From Candidatus Endomicrobiellum siamense (GTDB taxonomy: Bacteria > Elusimicrobiota > Endomicrobiia > Endomicrobiales > Endomicrobiaceae), in contig JAIRXS010000044.1 of assembly GCA_031268145.1 (NCBI GenBank), forward strand, positions 1 to 54,490: 54,490 nucleotides of DNA. Direction: 5' to 3'. Positions 1-9,933 of this stretch are shown here, one piece after another (the first letter of the stretch is position 1; every line of letters begins with the position of its first letter). The position numbers and the translations under genes were made by a program. The notes below the pieces were generated by a model that searched no databases, had not been told where the DNA came from, and was given only the letters and a program-made list of their open reading frames with translations.

Positions 1-18
1 TTATGTCAATTAGATTAT

Positions 19-1404
19 CTAAATATATCTGTCTCTTAATCCATCGTCTATATCTTTAAAAAATCTATCTAATGTTTTTAAACTGGCTTTGTCTAGCTTT
101 GCTTTACTTCTTTCAATTAAAGCATATCCAATTTTTTTAACTTCAGGACTTGCAAAATCCTCAAGATATTCTTTTAAAGTAACTAAAGCATTAATATCAC
201 ACATATTTTTGATTTGCCCTGGCTTAGCCAAATTCATAAAGGTTTCGCCTGTTCTGTTTTTACGATAACAAGCAGCGCAAAAACTCGGTATATAGCCTTG
301 TGATAACAAAGATTTTATTATTTCGTCTAAAGTTCTCTGATCATTAAGATTGAATTGCTTTTCAAAATTATCATTGTTAGAAAACTTATCATCGTATCCG
401 CCTGGAGAAACTTTAGATTCTGCGCTTATTTGGGAAACTCCCAAATTTACAAGTTCATCTCTTAATTGAGAGGTTTCCCTAGTAGATATTATAATACCCG
501 TATATGGCACAGAAAGTCTTAAAACTGCAACTATTTTTTTAAAATCTTCATCACTTATTTTATAGTCTGGATTTGAAGCGTATGCAGACCCCTGAGCAGG
601 TTCAATACGAGGTACAGAAATTGTATGAGGGCCAACTCCATATGTTTTTTCTAAATATTCTATATGCATCATCATAGCAAGTACTTCAAAATATGGATTA
701 TAAAGTCCTAACAATGGTCCAATACCTACGTCATCAATGCCAGCCTTAAATGCATTATCAATTGCATCTAACCGATTATCAGGATCAGATTTTACACCTG
801 CTATATGAAGTTTTCTATACGTCTCTTCATGATAAGTCTCTTGAAATATTTGATATGTACCTATGCCAGACATCTTTAATGTTTTAAAGCTCTTACCATC
901 CATAGGGGCAACATTAATATTAACTCTTTTTATTTTATTACCATTATAATCTGCACTATATATAGCTTTGACTGCTCCTACATAGTAATCTAGGTTTTCT
1001 TTTGAATTTGCTATTTCGCCTGCAACCATTAAAATACGTCTATGTCCTTTTTTTAGAAGTATTTCTGTTTGTTTTTTTATTTCTTCAAAAGTAAGTTTTT
1101 TTCTTATTGTGACTTTATTGTTTGCAGCAAAACCACAATATAAACAGCTATTTGAACAATAATTACTTATGTATAAAGGTACAAACATAACTACACGCTT
1201 GCCATATATTGTATTCTTAACATAACTTGCAGCGTCAAAAATTTTTTGCAGATTTTTAGCATCTTTAACAGATAATAGTTTTGCTGTTTCTTCTAGAGAA
1301 AGTCTATTGAGACTTTTTGTTTTATTTAAGATAGTATCTATATCTACTTCAGTTGTTTTAATATCAAGTAATAGTTTTATTAGTGAATCATCTACGTGCT
1401 TCAT
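19..1404 (-). CDS. hydG: [FeFe]-hydrogenase H-cluster maturase HydG (radical SAM tyrosine lyase)
   Basis: HydG cleaves tyrosine to make the CO and CN ligands of the hydrogenase H-cluster. The radical-SAM CX3CX2C motif is at Cys83, Cys87 and Cys90 (CSNSCLYC). The C-terminal second-cluster motif CX2CX22C is at Cys376, Cys379 and Cys402. That second motif separates HydG from ThiH, and the 461-aa length is normal for HydG. The ATG has an ideal AGGAGG about 6 nt upstream. It lies 20 bp downstream of thrS, so the two are probably cotranscribed. The hydrogenase it serves is encoded at 30-34 kb and a HydE at 49 kb. HydF, the third maturase, is not in the window. Confidence 0.95.
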   Translation of the reverse strand: MKHVDDSLIKLLLDIKTTEVDIDTILNKTKSLNRLSLEETAKLLSVKDAKNLQKIFDAASYVKNTIYGKRVVMFVPLYISNYCSNSCLYCGFAANNKVTIRKKLTFEEIKKQTEILLKKGHRRILMVAGEIANSKENLDYYVGAVKAIYSADYNGNKIKRVNINVAPMDGKSFKTLKMSGIGTYQIFQETYHEETYRKLHIAGVKSDPDNRLDAIDNAFKAGIDDVGIGPLLGLYNPYFEVLAMMMHIEYLEKTYGVGPHTISVPRIEPAQGSAYASNPDYKISDEDFKKIVAVLRLSVPYTGIIISTRETSQLRDELVNLGVSQISAESKVSPGGYDDKFSNNDNFEKQFNLNDQRTLDEIIKSLLSQGYIPSFCAACYRKNRTGETFMNLAKPGQIKNMCDINALVTLKEYLEDFASPEVKKIGYALIERSKAKLDKASLKTLDRFFKDIDDGLRDRYI

Positions 1405-1424
1405 AATGCCTCCTTTTACAAACT

Positions 1425-3161
1425 TTAAAGTTCGTTAACTCCAGGTACACTTTTTTCTTTCAAAAAAGCAATAAAGTCTTCTACAGGCATAGCGCCCAAG
1501 TCTTTATTTCCTCTGGCTCTTACAGCAACTGCATTTGAATCTTTTTCTTTATTACCCACAACTGCTATATATGGTATTTTCTGTAATGCATTTTCTCTTA
1601 TTTTGTTACCAATTTTTTCACTTTTATTATCAAAAACAGCTCTTATCTCATTTTGCTTTAATTTTTGCAATAACTCTTTGCAATATGCTTCTTGTTCTTG
1701 ATTTATATTTGCTATAACTACTTGTACTGGAGATAACCACAAAGGCAAAGCACCTGCGTAGTGCTCTAATAGTACTCCAATAAATCTCTCTAAAGACCCT
1801 AACAATGCTCTATGAATCATGTAAGGTCTTTTCTTTTTACCTGAAGAATCTATATAAGAAATATCAAAACGTTCTGGCAAATTAAAATCAAATTGTATAG
1901 TAGAACATTGCCAAAACCTACCTATAGCGTCTTTTATTTTTATATCTATTTTGGGCCCGTAAAAAGCTCCTCCACCTTCATCTAGTTCGTAATTATACTC
2001 TGTCTTCTTTAAGGCATTTTCAATGGAAGCTTGTGCCTTTTGCCAATCTTGTATCTGACCGACATATTTTTTTTCTGGTCTTGTGGCAAGATATATCTTA
2101 TAGTCATTAAAGCCAAAAGTTTTAAGACAATTGATTGCCATATTAAACACATTTAACATCTCATCTTCTAGTTGTTCTGGGGATACAATAACATGCCCAT
2201 CGTCTTGCGTAAAACCTCTAACACGTAATAACCCATGTAAAACTCCAGATTTCTCAAATCTGTAAACTGTACCAAGCTCTGCATATCTTATAGGTAACTC
2301 TTTATAAGAATGTAACTTGGTCTTATAAACCATTAAATGCATTGGGCAATTCATAGGCTTTACTCTATAAGGGTTACCTTCTATTTCCATTGGAGCAAAC
2401 ATATTTTCTAAATATGTTTGCAAATGACCACTTATTTTAAAGAGTTCTTCACTTGCAATATGGGGAGTAAGTAAAAGATCGTAACCATTTTCTACATGAA
2501 ATTTCTTCCAATAACTCTCTATTATATCTCTAAGCATTGCCCCTTTCGGATGCCAAAGAATAAGGCCCCCGCCAATTGCTTCATTGATACTAAACAAGTC
2601 TAAATCTTTGCCAAGTCTTCTATGATCTCTTTTTTGAGCTTCTTCAATTTTTGTCAAATAAATTTCCAGGTCATTTTTTGTAAAAAAAGCTGTACCATAA
2701 ATTCTCTGCAGCTGTTCCCTAGAGGAGTCTCCTCTCCAGTAAGCTCCTGCAACAGAGAGAAGTTTAAAATACTTTAATTCCCCTGTAGATTTTATATGAG
2801 GACCTCTACATAAATCTGTAAAAGTTCCAGACTTATATATAGTCACAACATCGCCTTCTATTTGTGAAGCTATTTCTGACTTATATTTTTCACCTTTTTG
2901 ATTAAAATCTTTTATAGCTTCTTCTTTTGACATAGAAAAACATTCAAAGGGATAATTTTCTTTTATTATCTCTTTCATCTTTTCTTCTATTTTCTCAAGA
3001 TCAGAAGTTGTAAATGGTTTCTGCCTGTCAAAGTCATAATAGAAACCATCGTCTATGGAAGGACCTATAGCTACTTTTGTTTCAGAAAAAAGGTCCCTGA
3101 CAGCCGTAGCCATTATGTGCGCAGCAGAATGCCTTAAAGTTTCTAGAGAAATAGCTGTCAT
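1425..3161 (-). CDS. thrS: Threonyl-tRNA synthetase, lacking the N-terminal TGS domain
   Basis: This enzyme charges tRNA-Thr. The protein opens almost directly with the editing domain (HSAAH at residues 11-15, later the DLCRGPH segment). A class II catalytic core and anticodon-binding domain follow. The zinc ligands are visible as the Cys of MNCPMHL, the His of DDGH and the His of MIHRALLG. Motif 2 (TVYRFEKSGVLHGLLRVRG) is intact. At 578 aa it is about 60 residues shorter than E. coli ThrRS, and the missing part is the TGS domain. The ATG is preceded by GGCAGGT at a usable distance. The 212 bp upstream show no T-box leader and no recognisable TGS coding sequence. Confidence 0.95.
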   Translation of the reverse strand: MTAISLETLRHSAAHIMATAVRDLFSETKVAIGPSIDDGFYYDFDRQKPFTTSDLEKIEEKMKEIIKENYPFECFSMSKEEAIKDFNQKGEKYKSEIASQIEGDVVTIYKSGTFTDLCRGPHIKSTGELKYFKLLSVAGAYWRGDSSREQLQRIYGTAFFTKNDLEIYLTKIEEAQKRDHRRLGKDLDLFSINEAIGGGLILWHPKGAMLRDIIESYWKKFHVENGYDLLLTPHIASEELFKISGHLQTYLENMFAPMEIEGNPYRVKPMNCPMHLMVYKTKLHSYKELPIRYAELGTVYRFEKSGVLHGLLRVRGFTQDDGHVIVSPEQLEDEMLNVFNMAINCLKTFGFNDYKIYLATRPEKKYVGQIQDWQKAQASIENALKKTEYNYELDEGGGAFYGPKIDIKIKDAIGRFWQCSTIQFDFNLPERFDISYIDSSGKKKRPYMIHRALLGSLERFIGVLLEHYAGALPLWLSPVQVVIANINQEQEAYCKELLQKLKQNEIRAVFDNKSEKIGNKIRENALQKIPYIAVVGNKEKDSNAVAVRARGNKDLGAMPVEDFIAFLKEKSVPGVNEL

Positions 3162-3373
3162 TTCTTATACCTGCCTATTTTTTATTCATTAAGTACATTT
3201 TATCATTTTTTAATAAAAATATATTAGTCCTGCAGAATGACAAAAAAGCCACACTACCATCATCGCTTTTATTACTCCTTATTGGTCTATCATGAACACG
3301 CATTATCATGTCCACAAATATCTTAGATAAAATGGATCAACTTCAGAATAAAGCTATAAATGGATGGGCAGGA

Positions 3374-6157
3374 TTAAGAACTACGTTGATAAAAATCTAT
3401 TGGTTGTGTTCCAAATTTATAATTAATCCCAACATTCCCATAATAACCACTTTGATGTTTAGAAAATCGACCATTCAAATTTAAATAAACACCAAAATAT
3501 TTTGAGATATCATATAAAATCCCTGCACCAACAGCAGCACTGACTGTATCATTTTCTATGCTTTTAATATTCATCTTTTGAGTACCATTTTTTAAGGTAG
3601 CTCTAAATACCCCTTCTTTACCATGGCATAACAAATCTGCGTGAAGCGACATGCTCCATTTTAATCTACCATCTGTACCATTACTTGTTTCAACTCCTAA
3701 ATAAGAATCTATTCTATTATACGAGCCTTCAAAAACAAGTAGATTTGCGTCTTGAGCTCCTCGTTCAGCAAATTCATTTCTTGTAATATACGCATAATCC
3801 ATACCTATAAATGGTTTTATACAGAAATTATTACTTATATAATAATTATAAGAACAATCTCCAGAAGAGTGAAGGCTATAACCCTCAAAATCCGCACTTG
3901 CATTTCTATTTAAAAATTCTATAGTTCTAAAAGAAGAGTAATTTTGTCTTGTCGCAATAATAAATGCTCTAATTTCAAAGTCGTTTTCAAAAAACCTAGA
4001 CCAATAACCACCAACATTGTATTCTTTAATATCAATCTTATCACCGTTTTGCTTTGTGTTGGTTTCATTATAACCTAAAGTTATACCAAAAATTCTTGTA
4101 TCCTCTCTTAAAGTATCAAAACCTATTTGTATACCATCATTGAAAGCATTAAAAGCCCCTGGAGAATCTAAAGTTCCTTTAAAAGTATTTTGGCCATTAA
4201 AACCTTGCACCCAAACATTTCTTTTATAATAACTATCACTGCTAGGGAAATAGCTCCTATCTAATCTTGACAGCACATTACTTTTGTATGTATCAACAGC
4301 AGGTATAACTATCGCATTTGCATAAATGTGCCCTGATAAATTAAGCAAAGCATTTTTTTTATCTTGAACATTTCCCATTTTATCTACTAAATCTATTACA
4401 AAGAATAAATCTTCTTTAGCTTTACCATAATTACCATCTAAAGAAAGCGCTACTTGTCTTTCGTTATCTGTTAAATTTTCAATGTCGTTTAACTCATTAA
4501 CATAAATGTTCAGGTTAACAGTTTTCCATGCAGCAGAATTTCCTGTATCGTAAGTTACATAAGATGTAACTCTTGTCATTATATTGCCATCAATATTACT
4601 ATTATCTATTAATATATTTCCTTTAGCGGTTCCTGAAGAAGAAACAATATTATACGTCACAGTTGAAATATTTATGCCAATAAAGCTTATTTTAACTTTA
4701 GTTCCGTCTAAATCAGCAGCATTGGTAATAACAAATTTGTCTACATCAGTACTTTGCAAATCTAAATCATAATAAAATAAAGCCTTAGAGGTAAAAGTAG
4801 ATATTTCTATATTATAGTCTTTTTTTCTTCCTAAATTAATAGTAGCAGACGACGAAAAAGTAACAATTCCGCCTTTAAAACTAGAACCTTCACCAAAACT
4901 TAAAAACCCATCTAATACATTAAAAGTTGTCAAAGTAAAATCGCCATTTAGATTAAGAGTTCCTTTTCCTTTTTTATTGACAGTATCGTTGCCAAGGCTA
5001 GAGCATCTTATACCACCATTTAAAGTTATATTTCGCAACTCGCTGGCATCTAAATTTAAAATATTTTGACTACCAAGTGTAGAATGTCCTCCCATATAAA
5101 TGTCATTTCTTATTGTTTCATTGTTTATAGCCATATTATTGCCGCTAAATAATACATCTTTAGTAATAGCACCTATATAAGAATTTACACTATCGTATAC
5201 ATAAATTGCGCCGCCTTCTTGAGAAGATTTATTGTCACTAAAAGACGCACCATCATTTATACTTATACCCTTTGAAAATACAGCTCCTCCTTTAGAAGAT
5301 GTAGTTTCATTGCCAGTTGCCATAACATATGATTTAAAATAGACATGCCCAGCGCTAGAACAAATAGCTCCGCCATTCTCGTTTGACTTATTATAAGAAA
5401 TTGTAGTATTGCTATTAAACTCCACATTGTTTAAAGCAAAAATAGCTCCACCATTACCTGAGGCTGCATTACTGGAAAGTTCTACTGATAAAGAATCTGA
5501 CTTAAATACAACGCTTCCACTTGAGTAAATAGCTCCACCGTCATGAGCCTGTCCAGAAGAATGTAAAGCCACATTGCTTACTAAATATGCACCGCCATTA
5601 AATGTAGCACTACCTACAACACATAGAGCTCCACCATTATATGCAGCAGTATTAGAAATAAATGCTACACTATCTGTGGGATTAGAAAACCAAATATTAC
5701 CACCAGCATAAACTGCCCCGCCACAAGCACTAGAAGTGTTTTGTTCAAAAAGGATATTTCCATATAAATTAAAATTAACAGAATTTGTATGAATCGCACC
5801 ACCGCCGTCATTGTTAGTTGTAAGTGTGTGTTTGCCCTTTTGCAGAGCAATATTATTTATCGTTACATAACCCTGCCTTACATCAAAATAAAAAAACTTA
5901 TTATTGCTAGAAGCGCTTAAAGTCCTTATAACACTTTGACTCTCAGAACATATAATAGAATTATCTATAGGTTGTTTTCCAGAAGCAATATCAAAATTGC
6001 CAAAGAAAATGCCTGGATTTGAGTTTGTTATTTGTGTCCATTTAAAATCATCATCTACATCACTTTGATTTGTAAAGTTTACATTTGCATAGCCAAACAA
6101 AGGAAGGAAAGTACAAAAAAGCAAAATAATAGAGCTTATTGCTTTTAACTTTTTCAT
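3374..6157 (-). CDS. Autotransporter with chlamydial Pmp-type GGAI/FxxN repeats
   Basis: This is a predicted type V secreted surface protein. It has a signal peptide (Lys-rich start, hydrophobic core, likely cleavage near FGYA-N at about residue 25). The passenger, about residues 60-330, carries at least eight GGA(I/V/L) motifs (GGAIYSSG, GGAIFALN, GGAICSSA, GGAVFSKG, GGAIYVYD and others). Many are preceded by FxxN or similar (FEQN, FISN, FSDN), as in Chlamydia polymorphic membrane proteins. The last 270 or so residues look like an autotransporter beta-barrel. The final strand-like segment NVGINYKF ends in the expected Phe, but 12 further residues follow (GTQPIDFYQRSS), which is unusual. It stands alone between thrS and the tad genes. 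A host-attachment role is inference. Confidence 0.85.
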   Translation of the reverse strand: MKKLKAISSIILLFCTFLPLFGYANVNFTNQSDVDDDFKWTQITNSNPGIFFGNFDIASGKQPIDNSIICSESQSVIRTLSASSNNKFFYFDVRQGYVTINNIALQKGKHTLTTNNDGGGAIHTNSVNFNLYGNILFEQNTSSACGGAVYAGGNIWFSNPTDSVAFISNTAAYNGGALCVVGSATFNGGAYLVSNVALHSSGQAHDGGAIYSSGSVVFKSDSLSVELSSNAASGNGGAIFALNNVEFNSNTTISYNKSNENGGAICSSAGHVYFKSYVMATGNETTSSKGGAVFSKGISINDGASFSDNKSSQEGGAIYVYDSVNSYIGAITKDVLFSGNNMAINNETIRNDIYMGGHSTLGSQNILNLDASELRNITLNGGIRCSSLGNDTVNKKGKGTLNLNGDFTLTTFNVLDGFLSFGEGSSFKGGIVTFSSSATINLGRKKDYNIEISTFTSKALFYYDLDLQSTDVDKFVITNAADLDGTKVKISFIGINISTVTYNIVSSSGTAKGNILIDNSNIDGNIMTRVTSYVTYDTGNSAAWKTVNLNIYVNELNDIENLTDNERQVALSLDGNYGKAKEDLFFVIDLVDKMGNVQDKKNALLNLSGHIYANAIVIPAVDTYKSNVLSRLDRSYFPSSDSYYKRNVWVQGFNGQNTFKGTLDSPGAFNAFNDGIQIGFDTLREDTRIFGITLGYNETNTKQNGDKIDIKEYNVGGYWSRFFENDFEIRAFIIATRQNYSSFRTIEFLNRNASADFEGYSLHSSGDCSYNYYISNNFCIKPFIGMDYAYITRNEFAERGAQDANLLVFEGSYNRIDSYLGVETSNGTDGRLKWSMSLHADLLCHGKEGVFRATLKNGTQKMNIKSIENDTVSAAVGAGILYDISKYFGVYLNLNGRFSKHQSGYYGNVGINYKFGTQPIDFYQRSS

Positions 6158-6252
6158 ATTTAAGAATTGTATACAATATTTTTCATTTTGTCTATTAACA
6201 AAAACCTGAAAAAAATAAATATTGTTTTCCTTTATATTTATGCCTCTGTTTG

Positions 6253-7131
6253 TTATGCGCCAAAACTTAAAAAATTAATAGCTATGGGACCAAATATAAC
6301 TATAAAAATTGTAGGAAATATCAACAAAATTAATGGAATAAGAATTCTTATAGGAGCTTGGTGAGCTTTTTTTTCTGCATGAAAATAAATGTCTTGTCTT
6401 AAAGAACTCGATAAACGCTTAAGGGACTCGGCCATACCACAACCAGAATCTAAAGACGTGTTAATAACGCGAATAAAAAAAGAAAGTTCTCTAATGTCTG
6501 TTTTAGCAGTCATTTCTGCAAAAGCAATTGTTTTGTCATATCCTAATGATATCTTTGATAAGGCATCTTTAAAATCAAAAATTAAAGGTCCTTCCAAAAT
6601 ATTTACAATTTTATCACTAGCTCTATAAAAATCTAATCCTGCAGCTAACATGATTGAAAGTAAATCTGCCACATCTGGAATTTGTTTTAAAACAAGTTCT
6701 TTTCTTTTTTTCAATTGTTCTTTAATTTTTATAAGAGGAAGAAAAAAGAATAATAAAGCAATTAAAATGACAATAAAAATATTCCTGCTTATAAATACTG
6801 CACAAATCAATACTCCAGAAATAGCAGATAATATTTGTGATGCAAAAAAACTATAAGTATCAACTGCTTTAGTATCAGAGTTTATAGAGTATAAATTTGA
6901 TTCAATCTTGCTAATATAATTTAAAAACTTTTTATTTTTTATGTATCTAAACAAATTACCTAACTTTGATGAAATATTAAAAATAAAAAATTTTAAAATA
7001 TTTTTATTGTTTCTTTTATTTATAAAACTTTCCACTTTGTTAGCTTTCTCAATTTTAGATATTTTATTGCATATAACAGAAACAACAGAAAAGATAAAAA
7101 TTGTAAAGCTAAAATAAAAAAGTATTATCAT
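6253..7131 (-). CDS. tadC: Tad pilus inner-membrane platform protein TadC-like (T2SSF domain)
   Basis: TadC is a polytopic membrane protein of the Tad/Flp pilus assembly platform. The 292-aa protein has an N-terminal membrane segment, a hydrophobic pair around residues 85-130, then the cytoplasmic GspF-like domain (PDVADLLSIMLAAGLDFYRA, GMAESLKRLSSSLRQ) and a C-terminal membrane segment (LIPLILLIFPTIFIVIFGP). It overlaps tadB by one base (TAATG), so translation is probably coupled. It is the last gene of the pilus array. The C terminus with its short FLSFGA tail looks complete. Confidence 0.85.
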   Translation of the reverse strand: MIILFYFSFTIFIFSVVSVICNKISKIEKANKVESFINKRNNKNILKFFIFNISSKLGNLFRYIKNKKFLNYISKIESNLYSINSDTKAVDTYSFFASQILSAISGVLICAVFISRNIFIVILIALLFFFLPLIKIKEQLKKRKELVLKQIPDVADLLSIMLAAGLDFYRASDKIVNILEGPLIFDFKDALSKISLGYDKTIAFAEMTAKTDIRELSFFIRVINTSLDSGCGMAESLKRLSSSLRQDIYFHAEKKAHQAPIRILIPLILLIFPTIFIVIFGPIAINFLSFGA

Positions 7132-7937
7132 TAAAAGTTTATCTCCGTCATTTTTCTGACTATAAAAGAACCTAAAACAACCATAATAACAACTATTAAA
7201 AGCAAAATATTGCCCACTGAAGTTACAAACAAAGGTTGCATCATATCAGGTTCTATTAAATACATCATAAAAATTATACCAAAAGGGACTAAACTTACAA
7301 TATTTCCTGAAAGCTTGCCCTGCGATGTTAACGCATTTATCTTTGATTTAGTTACAGTTCTTTTAGATACTAACTCTATAATTTGATCAAATATGCCTTT
7401 TAAACTTGCACCTGTATCTTTAGATATCTTAAGTGTATTTAATATAAATTTAAATTCCTTGCTATTAGTTTTAAAAGATGCCTGTTCTATTGCTTCATCG
7501 AAACTTAAACCTAAAGACAGAGATTTTGATATTTGTTCAAACTCGCTTCTTATAGGTTCTTTAAGTTCATTTTTTACATCCACTATAGCATTTGTTATAG
7601 TTCGCCCTGACTGTAAAGAATTTTTTATAATAGTTAAAGCTTCTAAAATCTGCAAGTCAAAAAGATTTGAAACTTTTTGTTGCTTTATAAAGTTTATATG
7701 CCAATTAAAATAAGCATATAAAATACATAAAATTAGCGAGAAAATAATATTTTCTAGTACAAAAAAGGATACAATAAACACAATAAATAAAGCAAACACT
7801 ATTTTTTTTCTTAAAAGATTCCAAAAACTATTTTTATTTTTAAACTTTATGTTTTGTGTTAAATTAACCTTTAAAATAAAACACATTAAACAAAATATAA
7901 ACATAAATAAAGAGAACAAAAATAAAAGTTCTTTCAT
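7131..7937 (-). CDS. tadB: Tad pilus inner-membrane platform protein TadB-like (T2SSF domain)
   Basis: TadB pairs with TadC to form the platform on which the CpaF motor acts. The 268-aa protein has N-terminal hydrophobic segments, a cytoplasmic GspF-type domain (LEALTIIKNSLQSGRTITNA, LSLGLSFDEAIEQ, KDTGASLKGIFDQI) and two C-terminal membrane segments. Its ATG overlaps the cpaF stop in an ATGA arrangement. Gene order cpaF-tadB-tadC is the standard tad order. Confidence 0.88.
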   Translation of the reverse strand: MKELLFLFSLFMFIFCLMCFILKVNLTQNIKFKNKNSFWNLLRKKIVFALFIVFIVSFFVLENIIFSLILCILYAYFNWHINFIKQQKVSNLFDLQILEALTIIKNSLQSGRTITNAIVDVKNELKEPIRSEFEQISKSLSLGLSFDEAIEQASFKTNSKEFKFILNTLKISKDTGASLKGIFDQIIELVSKRTVTKSKINALTSQGKLSGNIVSLVPFGIIFMMYLIEPDMMQPLFVTSVGNILLLIVVIMVVLGSFIVRKMTEINF

Positions 7938-9913
7938 TTAAAATATCTCATGTCTATATTAAATCCATTGCGATGTGCCAAATTGAGAAATTCTGGAATA
8001 TAATCACAAAACATAAAATCTCCACACACAGTGCCATTGTCAAAAGACTTTTGGACATACTGAAAAATAGGTTTTATCTCGTATATATTATCATCGTTTA
8101 TTCTATTTATGTGCGAAATTGAAGATATTTTTCTTGACCCATCTTGATACCTTGAAAGCTGTACAATAATATCAATAGTAGATGCAATTTGTGTTACTAT
8201 AGACCTTTCAGGAATGTCTATACCTGCCATAAAAATCATTGTTGTAAGTCTTGAAATAGCATCGTGAGGTGAATTTGCATGTAAAGTAGTAAGACTTCCT
8301 TCATGACCTGTAGACATTGCCTGCAACATATCTAAAGCTTCGCCACTACGACATTCTCCAACAATTATTCTATCTGGCCGCATTCTTAAAGCATTTATAA
8401 CAAGCTTTCTAATATTTATTTCTCCTGTACCTTCTTGAGATTTAGGTCTGCTTTCAAGCCTTACAACATGCTTTTGCTGCAGATTTAGTTCTGCAGAATC
8501 TTCTATAGTTATTAATCTTTCAGTTTCAGGAATAAAAGAGGATATTATATTTAATAAAGTAGTCTTCCCTGTACCAGTTCCACCAGAAACAATAATATTT
8601 TTCTTTAACAAAACTGCAGTTTCTAAAAACTTAACCATATTTTTACTTATGCTATTTGAGGAAATTAATGAATCTATTGAAAGTTTATCTTTAGAGAATT
8701 TTCTTATTGTTACAATACTACCATTTAAAGCTACAGGGTGTATTACAGCATTAACCCTAGAACCATCTATCAGTCTAGCATCTACAATAGGAGAGGCTTC
8801 ATCTATATGCCTACCTACTCTATGGATTATTCTATCTATGATTATTCTAAGATTTTTTTCACTTGGGAACGATAGATCTGTTTTAAATATTTTTCCAAAC
8901 TTTTCAATAAATATATTTTTGTGCCCGTTTACCATTATTTCTGTAATTGAAGGATCTTTTAACAAGTCTTCCAAAACTCCAAGACCTGATATTTCATCAC
9001 AAAGCTCTTTAAGTAACTTATTAAGAATTTCTTTTGGCAAATTTAAATTATTGATCTTTATTGTCTTTAATACAACATTTTTTGTGATATCTTTTAACTT
9101 CTTTTCATCCTTTTCTTGAATAAACTCTTTCATCTCTTCAACAAGTGTTTTATATATATTGCTTTTAAGCTCCTTGTAAACGTTTTCGTTTTGATAATAA
9201 GACGAACCTTGAATTTCTGTCTTTAAAAAATTTAAATTCACAATTTTTTCTAAAGCTAAAACATAAGAATTTGACTTATCTCTATATGAAAATGTTGGAG
9301 ATAAAATTTGCTCTTGAATAAAACCGTTAAAGTCAGCATTAACGACATCAGCTATATTGAAATTTCCTAACATATTGTCACAATAAAAATCATAATTTAA
9401 ATTCAGTCTAAACAATATAAATTTCAAAGCGCTATTTAGAAAACTATATTCTTGTAAAGACAAAAGAGCTTTTTTTGTAGATAAACTGTCGGAAAAATAA
9501 GGTATAAGACAATATTTTGCTTCTGTAATTAAACGCAAAACATTTTTACTTGTATGACATGGTAAAACAACATATACATTTTTAAAATATGTATCTAAAA
9601 TAGATACAAGGTATATTATACTTTCTATATTATTTATATTTTCAAATGCATCTTTAACACACAAAACACTACTACTTCCATGAGAAGATAAATAATCTTT
9701 TATAATATTAAAATTCCCACTAGACAAAACAGGCAAAATATCTTCTATATATTTTACTGAGTTTTTGTAAATAGACCAAAAAGCACTTGAATCTGGCAAT
9801 GAAAAATCTATAATTATACTATCAGTTTTTTTATTGGAATTTATAGACTCTAAACCATAAGCTATAAGATTACATTGCAACAAGGAAAAGCTACTTGGAG
9901 ATATTAAAAGCAT
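7934..9913 (-). CDS. cpaF: CpaF/TadA pilus motor ATPase fused to a degenerate TadZ/CpaE-like N-terminal domain
   Basis: The C-terminal ~430 residues form the hexameric secretion ATPase that powers Tad pilus assembly. Walker A is GGTGTGKTT near residue 443. The arginine-finger region and the Walker B/His-box segments RIIVGECRSGEALDMLQAMS and TLHAN are all intact. Residues 1 to about 210 are extra. They follow the order of a MinD/ParA-type fold as in CpaE/TadZ: a Walker-A-like position (SPSSFSLLQCNLIAYGLE), a strand plus DFSLPDSSAFW, then FKNVYVVLPC, AKYCLIPYFSD and ALKFILFRLN. The P-loop Lys and Gly residues are gone, so this part should not hydrolyse ATP. The ATG at 9913 is preferred over the TTG at 9925 because GAGG lies 6 nt upstream of it. 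No separate tadZ gene is visible. The fusion reading is by eye. Confidence 0.88.
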   Translation of the reverse strand: MLLISPSSFSLLQCNLIAYGLESINSNKKTDSIIIDFSLPDSSAFWSIYKNSVKYIEDILPVLSSGNFNIIKDYLSSHGSSSVLCVKDAFENINNIESIIYLVSILDTYFKNVYVVLPCHTSKNVLRLITEAKYCLIPYFSDSLSTKKALLSLQEYSFLNSALKFILFRLNLNYDFYCDNMLGNFNIADVVNADFNGFIQEQILSPTFSYRDKSNSYVLALEKIVNLNFLKTEIQGSSYYQNENVYKELKSNIYKTLVEEMKEFIQEKDEKKLKDITKNVVLKTIKINNLNLPKEILNKLLKELCDEISGLGVLEDLLKDPSITEIMVNGHKNIFIEKFGKIFKTDLSFPSEKNLRIIIDRIIHRVGRHIDEASPIVDARLIDGSRVNAVIHPVALNGSIVTIRKFSKDKLSIDSLISSNSISKNMVKFLETAVLLKKNIIVSGGTGTGKTTLLNIISSFIPETERLITIEDSAELNLQQKHVVRLESRPKSQEGTGEINIRKLVINALRMRPDRIIVGECRSGEALDMLQAMSTGHEGSLTTLHANSPHDAISRLTTMIFMAGIDIPERSIVTQIASTIDIIVQLSRYQDGSRKISSISHINRINDDNIYEIKPIFQYVQKSFDNGTVCGDFMFCDYIPEFLNLAHRNGFNIDMRYFK

Positions 9914-9933
9914 TTTATGCCTCAAATAAATTA

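Noticed and set aside
19-1404. ThiH (thiamine tyrosine lyase) in place of HydG
   Set aside because: The C-terminal CX2CX22C motif is present, which ThiH lacks.
3162-3373. Dispersed repeat shared with about 43790 (GTCATTCT on the minus strand)
   Set aside because: The shared part is too short to separate from chance by eye.
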